Positions 62,401 to 64,000 of a DNA stretch of 64,000 nt are shown here, piece after piece; the first letter of the stretch is position 1; each line of letters starts with the position of its first letter. Source of the DNA: Mactromeris polynyma (Eukaryota; Mollusca; Bivalvia; Venerida; Mactridae); assembly GCA_032209605.1 (NCBI GenBank), contig JASFXZ010000070.1, forward strand, positions 806,001 to 870,000, read 5' to 3'. Under the pieces are notes generated by a model that was not told where the DNA came from, searched no databases, and saw only the letters and a program-made list of their open reading frames with translations. A program made the translations under genes and the position numbers.

Positions 62401-63735
62401 GGAGATAAACTACTTGTCACCAAAACATTCTTAATCAATGGAAATGATGAACAGCCTGTCTTTATCTGAAATTCTCATATGTCTTATAGACAATATGTCC
62501 CGATAGTGCAAAAAAAATGGGGAAAATCAAAATAAATTGTTCAAGAAGCTTACAGCTTTAAAAATTATTGGGAAGTATGAAACTACCATATAGCCATCTG
62601 AAAAAGGAGAGAAAAACCCAATTAAAGTAGAGTATACTCACAGTTTTTCCTTGAACTGTTTGTTCCAAAGAATCCACTAGGTCAGCAGTTATACCAATCA
62701 GATTGTGATAATCAGCCTGATGAAACATAACATAACATATAAACATACTTATCAACATATATACATAATTACCAACTTATACACATAATTATCAACATAT
62801 ACATGTACATTGTATATTTAACTTTACCTAAATATAATTATACAAAATAACCTACATATAAATTTCAATCAAATGTTAAGAAAAAAAGTACCAAATAAAG
62901 AGCAAATAACGTTGGACAAGTTATCTTCTATTGTATTGTCCGTTCCCATATCTGAGTACCTTCCCTTTTGACAAGGGAGATTACTCCACAAACTCATTCC
63001 AGGGACTACTTATTTACGAGATGACGGACACTGATAAAGTAAATTTGGCAATGAATTTGGCATGTTTAAGGTGACATATTTGAAATGCTATCTAGCCAAT
63101 AGAAAATTGAACGTGCTAGGGGCATTCTAATTGCCATTAATAGAGATCATTAGACACAACCAGTGTACAAACCCATGACCCTCAGTCTGGCTGTCATGTG
63201 TAATACTGATTGAGCCAACTATACAGATGCCTTAAAATTTCAATCAAACCCATGACCCTCAGTCTGGCTGTCATGTGTAATACTGATTGAGCCAACTATA
63301 CAGATGCCTTAATAATCAAATTAGTTGTGGGTTTGAATCCCCAGCGCCCATATAAAGTCAATACAGAATTGTAACAGTAGAGCCCCTGCTTCAGCTCACC
63401 AATATCAGGGTAATACTTGGACTGCTGCCAGGCTTATGTGGTTAAATGTGCAATGTCACATGTCTACTGAGTGGCCTCTCAGTGCGACTGTATTTGCTAC
63501 AACTAGACACTCTCTGTATGACCAGAAATTGTCAGTGCGACAACACACAAATCAAGACCATTACAAACCTATCTACAGAGCATAATTCATTATTTATATT
63601 ACACAAACATAAACAATATCAAACAAAAGTGTAACTGAATTACCTGTACTTTGTTATGACGTTTAATGTATGACATTGTTTTCCGTTCAGCTTCCACTAA
63701 CTGCTGCTGATAAGCTTGTACTTGTTGAAAATGAT
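41386..63735 (-). CDS. ARMC9: ARMC9 (LisH/armadillo ciliary protein), 3' part, 15 exons, 5' end outside window
   Basis: ARMC9 is a basal-body/ciliary protein with an N-terminal LisH domain, a coiled coil, armadillo-type repeats and a disordered tail; human mutations cause Joubert syndrome (family knowledge). Joined minus-strand exons are 63644-63735, 62642-62716, 62206-62327, 60638-60761, 59517-59612, 59009-59223, 58255-58394, 56911-56987, 56118-56192, 55388-55478, 53898-53950, 52109-52234, 49361-49562, 47385-47606 and 41386-41453. Every junction is GT-AG, the phase is continuous, and the join gives about 592 codons ending in TAG. Blocks such as [18 protein letters not shown] and [12 protein letters not shown] match vertebrate ARMC9 nearly word for word as I remember it, in the same order. 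The length fits the human protein from its coiled coil to its end. The LisH exons, start codon and promoter lie to the right of the window. Introns range from 293 to 5931 bases and are packed with repeats. The family call is very secure; exon ends are by eye, without transcript support. Confidence 0.95.
43060..43450 (+). repeat. Imperfect ~30-bp tandem array in ARMC9 intron
   Basis: About twelve degenerate units of the type GGTACTGATTGGCTAAAATG followed by CTTATCCAGA. Much more diverged than the 41-, 48- and 53-bp arrays. Confidence 0.88.
44155..44412 (+). repeat. Repeat family C copy 5, internally deleted
   Basis: Forward copy in the last ARMC9 intron: AACAAGAAATATCTTGAAAA to GTACAGCTGCGCCGA, lacking the middle block with the second TTCGGTAA. 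Octamer ATGCAAAT at 44376-44383. Confidence 0.78.
46308..46661. mobile_element. Foldback element with CCAGGCTATT ends, in ARMC9 intron
   Basis: CCAGGCTATTCATAACATAC and CATATATGATACTCTAGGC at the left mirror TTGCCCAGGGTATCATATAT and GTTGTTAATAGCCTGG at the right. A 102-codon + strand frame (46401-46709) runs through the interior and the right arm. It has no recognisable domain and is probably chance. Confidence 0.78.
47385..47606 (-). CDS. ARMC9: ARMC9 exon: disordered Ser/Pro-rich tail
   Basis: 74 codons, [13 protein letters not shown] then [20 protein letters not shown] and [10 protein letters not shown]. Rich in Ser, Pro, Arg and Gly with no folded domain visible. The exon was placed by phase, splice sites (ctag, gttagt) and composition like the previous exon. 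It has no clear human counterpart that I remember. Confidence 0.82.
48848..48956 (+). mobile_element. Possible tRNA-derived SINE
   Basis: GGTTTTGGCAGCTCAAGCCG (A-box-like) followed by GAAGTTCAAATCCTGC (B-box-like). The right end abuts a CAGG-type element. Confidence 0.4.
48957..49147. mobile_element. Element family G (CAGGGG ends), copy 1
   Basis: CAGGTCTTCCACTAGGTGCT at the left and CCAATGGAACCCCTG at the right. The middle block 'gattttaccattca' recurs in the other two copies. hAT-like ends. Confidence 0.7.
49361..49562 (-). CDS. ARMC9: ARMC9 exon: Ser/Arg/Pro-rich tail with PLQRPVTP motif
   Basis: Reads [20 protein letters not shown] followed by repeats of the type [11 protein letters not shown] and RSGSRPGT. 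The motif PLQRPVTP is also present in human ARMC9, while the surrounding tail is poorly conserved. Acceptor gcag, donor gtaagt, ends in phase 1. Probably disordered. Confidence 0.9.
50041..50136 (+). mobile_element. MITE family A, right half
   Basis: Right part of family A, from AAGAAGATACATCAGGACC to ATGAGGTCCGACTG then TA. The left part is missing. In an ARMC9 intron. Confidence 0.75.
50153..50219 (+). repeat. Short tandem duplication
   Basis: TATGAACTTTTGTATCAACC followed by CTTGTATG occurs twice, separated by a few bases. Confidence 0.8.
50986..51795 (+). repeat. 48-bp minisatellite, 17 units, in an ARMC9 intron
   Basis: Common core ATATTAACTGACATTAGACC with three variant starts: 'aagcctatagtaggc', 'acgcctctactaagtg' and 'atgcctctactaagta'. 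The last two alternate as pairs. No indels. As 48 is divisible by 3, both strands stay open: 252 codons on minus (50979-51737) and 137 on plus (51418-51831). These overlap an intron and are probably not translated. Confidence 0.96.
52109..52234 (-). CDS. ARMC9: ARMC9 exon: [11 protein letters not shown] and [10 protein letters not shown]
   Basis: 42 codons, [16 protein letters not shown] then [12 protein letters not shown], matching the human MEADLDKDEL and GEKLLTTEYL motifs. Acceptor acag, donor gtaagt, phase 0 at both ends. The in-frame ATG inside the exon is not a start. Confidence 0.94.
52418..52605 (+). repeat. ~95-bp tandem duplication in ARMC9 intron
   Basis: Two adjacent copies starting TTTAAAATCTTACAAAGATT and ending GAGAGCCCATAAAAGC. 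They differ mainly in the TA-rich tract in the middle. Confidence 0.93.
52655..52850. mobile_element. Repeat family H, copy 2, in ARMC9 intron
   Basis: CTGATTGTTTTGATCCATTT at the left; AAGTCTGAGTGTGGAGCGTG; AAATGGACCAAAAAGAATA at the right; then 'actcatttgacatta' and 'cacactcaaatttcc'. Confidence 0.75.
53898..53950 (-). CDS. ARMC9: ARMC9 micro-exon: acidic patch
   Basis: A 53-base exon encoding TEVVDEY followed by [11 protein letters not shown]. Human ARMC9 has an Asp/Glu run at the same position. Acceptor ctag, donor gttagt; phase 1 in, phase 0 out. Its small size and low complexity make it easy for gene finders to miss, but both neighbours require it to stay in phase. Confidence 0.88.
54068..54260 (+). 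repeat. Repeat family I, copy 2, in ARMC9 intron
   Basis: AAACTAGATGCGTCCACATG, GGGCCATAACTCATTGAAAG, then TATGTGCCCAATATGAATTG and AATCCATCCTTTCATG. A related 'ggccataa(g/c)tcagtga' block recurs at 54690-54960 and ends in 'gacggacagaccgacggac'. Confidence 0.72.
55044..55170. mobile_element. Element family G, copy 2, right end missing
   Basis: CAGGGGTTCCACTAGGTGCT, then GATTTTACCATTTTATAGCC and GGGTCAAAATGTGAC. Confidence 0.7.
55388..55478 (-). CDS. ARMC9: ARMC9 exon: last armadillo-type helices
   Basis: Reads [16 protein letters not shown] and [12 protein letters not shown], matching human ARMC9 almost exactly. Acceptor ttag, donor gtaagt, ends in phase 1. This closes the folded armadillo region; the protein becomes acidic and disordered after it. 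Confidence 0.94.
55724..55751 (+). repeat. (TAG)n microsatellite
   Basis: About nine TAG triplets in an ARMC9 intron. The serine-run reading frame over it is not a gene. Confidence 0.95.
56118..56192 (-). CDS. ARMC9: ARMC9 exon: [17 protein letters not shown]
   Basis: 25 codons reading [17 protein letters not shown] and IREEAKAI, equivalent to the human [11 protein letters not shown] helix pair. Phase 0 both ends, acceptor cag, donor gtaggt. A complete family B MITE lies about 56 bases upstream of the acceptor. Confidence 0.94.
56249..56393 (+). mobile_element. MITE family B copy in an ARMC9 intron
   Basis: CAGTAAAACCTCAATAATAA to ...AAGTGAGGTTTTACTG, flanked by TA on both sides. 145 bp. 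It lies 56 bases upstream of the ARMC9 exon at 56118-56192. Confidence 0.85.
56647..56813. mobile_element. MITE family F, copy 2, in ARMC9 intron
   Basis: CAGCCCTTTTATATGGC at the left, 'gggctgatat', 'gagccttataaatacc', 'tttggtgattta', and a decayed right end AAAAGGTCCTG. Confidence 0.72.
56911..56987 (-). CDS. ARMC9: ARMC9 exon: [14 protein letters not shown]
   Basis: Reads [16 protein letters not shown] then [10 protein letters not shown], which matches human ARMC9 LSDLLGHEN. The split Gly codon joins correctly to the previous exon. Ends in phase 0 with a good donor, gtatgt. Confidence 0.93.
58064..58236 (+). mobile_element. MITE family A copy next to an ARMC9 splice donor
   Basis: Begins CAGACTTTGTTCATTTGAAT and ends ...AATAAATGAAGTCTG. 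About 173 bp and diverged. It ends 18 bases from the ARMC9 exon at 58255-58394. Confidence 0.8.
58255..58394 (-). CDS. ARMC9: ARMC9 exon: [18 protein letters not shown] armadillo core
   Basis: Contains the most conserved armadillo segment, [18 protein letters not shown], preceded by [13 protein letters not shown]. Phase 2 in, phase 1 out; acceptor gcag, donor gtaaat. A complete family A MITE lies only 18 bases beyond the exon end, almost touching the donor site. Confidence 0.95.
59009..59223 (-). CDS. ARMC9: ARMC9 exon: armadillo-type repeats
   Basis: Reads [34 protein letters not shown] and [16 protein letters not shown], amphipathic helices typical of armadillo repeats and matching ARMC9 closely. 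Acceptor ccag. Ends after two bases of an Arg codon at donor gtataa. Open reading past the donor is intron sequence, not protein. Confidence 0.95.
59321..59449 (+). mobile_element. MITE family A, internal fragment
   Basis: Contains the family A blocks TGAATAATACATAG, AATTCGACGTTCATAAG and TACCAAGTATTCGGAT, without clear ends. In an ARMC9 intron. Confidence 0.65.
59517..59612 (-). CDS. ARMC9: ARMC9 exon: start of armadillo-type region
   Basis: 32 codons including [18 protein letters not shown], aligned with the ARMC9 segment that opens the helical repeat region. Phase 0 at both ends, acceptor ttcag, donor gtaggc. A fragment of MITE family A lies about 67 bases into the following intron. Confidence 0.92.
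60370..60590 (-). mobile_element. tRNA-derived SINE, second copy, in ARMC9 intron
   Basis: On minus: GGAGACGTAGCTGTGGAGGG, TGCCTGACTCCTGATCCGAA, GGTTGTGAGTTTGAATTC (B box), then body 'aaatttggcatgatgactggttag', parallel to 23458-23655. Confidence 0.78.
60638..60761 (-). CDS. ARMC9: ARMC9 exon: [10 protein letters not shown] to LLLQALRW
   Basis: Reads through [13 protein letters not shown] and LLLQALRW, the ARMC9 lead-in to the helical repeats (human LLQALRW). The first base completes a split Arg codon from the previous exon. Ends in phase 0 with donor gtaaat. A tRNA-derived SINE in the opposite strand sense to + starts about 48 bases downstream of this donor. Confidence 0.93.
61790..62009. 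mobile_element. Element family G, copy 3, inverted
   Basis: The right end GCTCCTAGTGGAGCCCCTG is the reverse of CAGGGGCTCCACTAGGAGC. The interior 'tggctataaaatggtaaaac' matches copy 2 in reverse. Left end near 'agggaccccactg'. Confidence 0.68.
62206..62327 (-). CDS. ARMC9: ARMC9 exon: ISPEYLQ segment
   Basis: Reads [19 protein letters not shown], then a TRPGTAG motif, matching the ARMC9 stretch after the coiled coil. Starts in phase 0 and ends after two bases of a codon (CCA AG). Acceptor ccag, donor gtattg; the donor is weak but the phase fits the next exon. Confidence 0.93.
62642..62716 (-). CDS. ARMC9: ARMC9 exon: conserved ADYHNLIG segment
   Basis: 25 codons reading [19 protein letters not shown] then TVQGKT. 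This is one of the best conserved stretches of ARMC9, just after the coiled coil. Acceptor tcag, donor gtgagt, phase 0 at both ends. The human counterpart, from memory, has the same length. Confidence 0.94.
63168..63312 (+). repeat. 68-bp direct repeat, period 77
   Basis: Two copies (63168-63235 and 63245-63312) starting CAAACCCATGACCCTCAGTC and ending ACAGATGCCTTAA. On the minus strand each looks like a tRNA-derived SINE head ('gttggctcaatc', 'ggtcatgggttt'), so this may be a duplicated SINE promoter. Confidence 0.85.
63644..63735 (-). CDS. ARMC9: ARMC9 exon (first in window): coiled-coil segment
   Basis: Reads [18 protein letters not shown] and continues to KRHNKVQ, matching the ARMC9 coiled coil that precedes the armadillo region. 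The acceptor is tttag and the donor gtaatt. The first codon is split, with one base supplied by an exon beyond the window; the exon ends in phase 0. A hairpin MITE begins 41 bases upstream of the acceptor. Confidence 0.93.
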
Positions 63736-63775
63736 CTAAACAATAAATACATACACAGTAAGATAAGTGTAGTGT

Positions 63776-63920
63776 CCACAGGAGATTGTCGCAAGTTCTC
63801 TCCCTTTATCCCTTCTATTTATATATATCCATGCAGTATATATACATATACTATAGAAGGGATAAAGGGAGAGAACCCTAGAATGGAGAGAGGGAGAGAC
63901 CTCATTACAATCTCCTGTGG
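63776..63920 (+). mobile_element. MITE family D, hairpin
   Basis: 145-bp palindrome. The left arm CCACAGGAGATTGT then CTCTCCCTTTATCCCTTCTA is mirrored by TAGAAGGGATAAAGGGAGAG then ACAATCTCCTGTGG. The overlapping reading frames on both strands come from the palindrome. It sits 41 bases upstream of an ARMC9 acceptor. Confidence 0.8.
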
Positions 63921-64000
63921 TAGTAACAGCCATCAAATTCAACGTGATCGTTGAGTGGCTGGAAATTGTTTCATGAGGTACCTTGCAAAATATACATTTT

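Noticed and set aside
63736..64000. A further ARMC9 exon at the right edge
   Set aside because: The minus strand between the MITE and the window end shows no frame matching ARMC9 and no acceptor/donor pair in phase.

Overview
The window looks like nuclear DNA of an invertebrate animal, most likely a mollusc and probably a bivalve. It is visibly AT-rich, its one recognisable gene is split by GT-AG introns, and it is full of short inverted-repeat transposons, tRNA-derived SINEs and minisatellites. One repeat, near 40.8 kb with relatives near 5.4, 38.1 and 54.1 kb, resembles the 'aacaagagg...gctcacctg...ggtgagct' sequences I remember as common in bivalve genomes. The taxonomic call is inference. 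I found no bacterial-type operon, CRISPR array, rRNA or intact tRNA gene.

The main gene is the 3' two-thirds of ARMC9 (LisH domain-containing armadillo protein, a ciliary basal-body protein linked to Joubert syndrome in people). It runs on the minus strand from beyond the right edge down to a stop at 41386. Fifteen exons could be read by eye, all with GT-AG borders and consistent phase, giving about 592 codons: coiled coil, armadillo-type helical region, acidic patch, then a Ser/Arg/Pro-rich tail. The N-terminal LisH exons and the promoter lie outside the window.

Layout: 1-31 kb is intergenic and repeat-rich. It holds Tigger-like MITE families A and B, octamer-containing repeat family C, a 53-bp minisatellite (14.8-15.6 kb), a palindromic CRE-bearing foldback (19.5 kb), SINEs and a 41-bp minisatellite (29.3-30.2 kb). 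31.5-32.8 kb is a dead LINE on the minus strand that has lost its reverse-transcriptase YADD motif. Another LINE tail is at 11.9-12.3 kb. 32.9-41.3 kb carries more foldback elements. 41.4-63.7 kb is ARMC9, whose introns contain a 48-bp minisatellite (51.0-51.8 kb), SINEs and many MITEs, several within 20-70 bases of a splice site.

No operon-like or multi-gene system is visible. The most unusual content is the repeat biology: two tandem arrays that seem to have grown out of MITE arms, three long arrays without a single indel, nested insertions with clear target duplications, and a repeat family that keeps an octamer and a CCAAT box in all five copies. Boundaries of repeats are approximate unless target duplications are stated. 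Family resemblances to ARMC9, LINEs and Tigger elements are from memory, not from a search.
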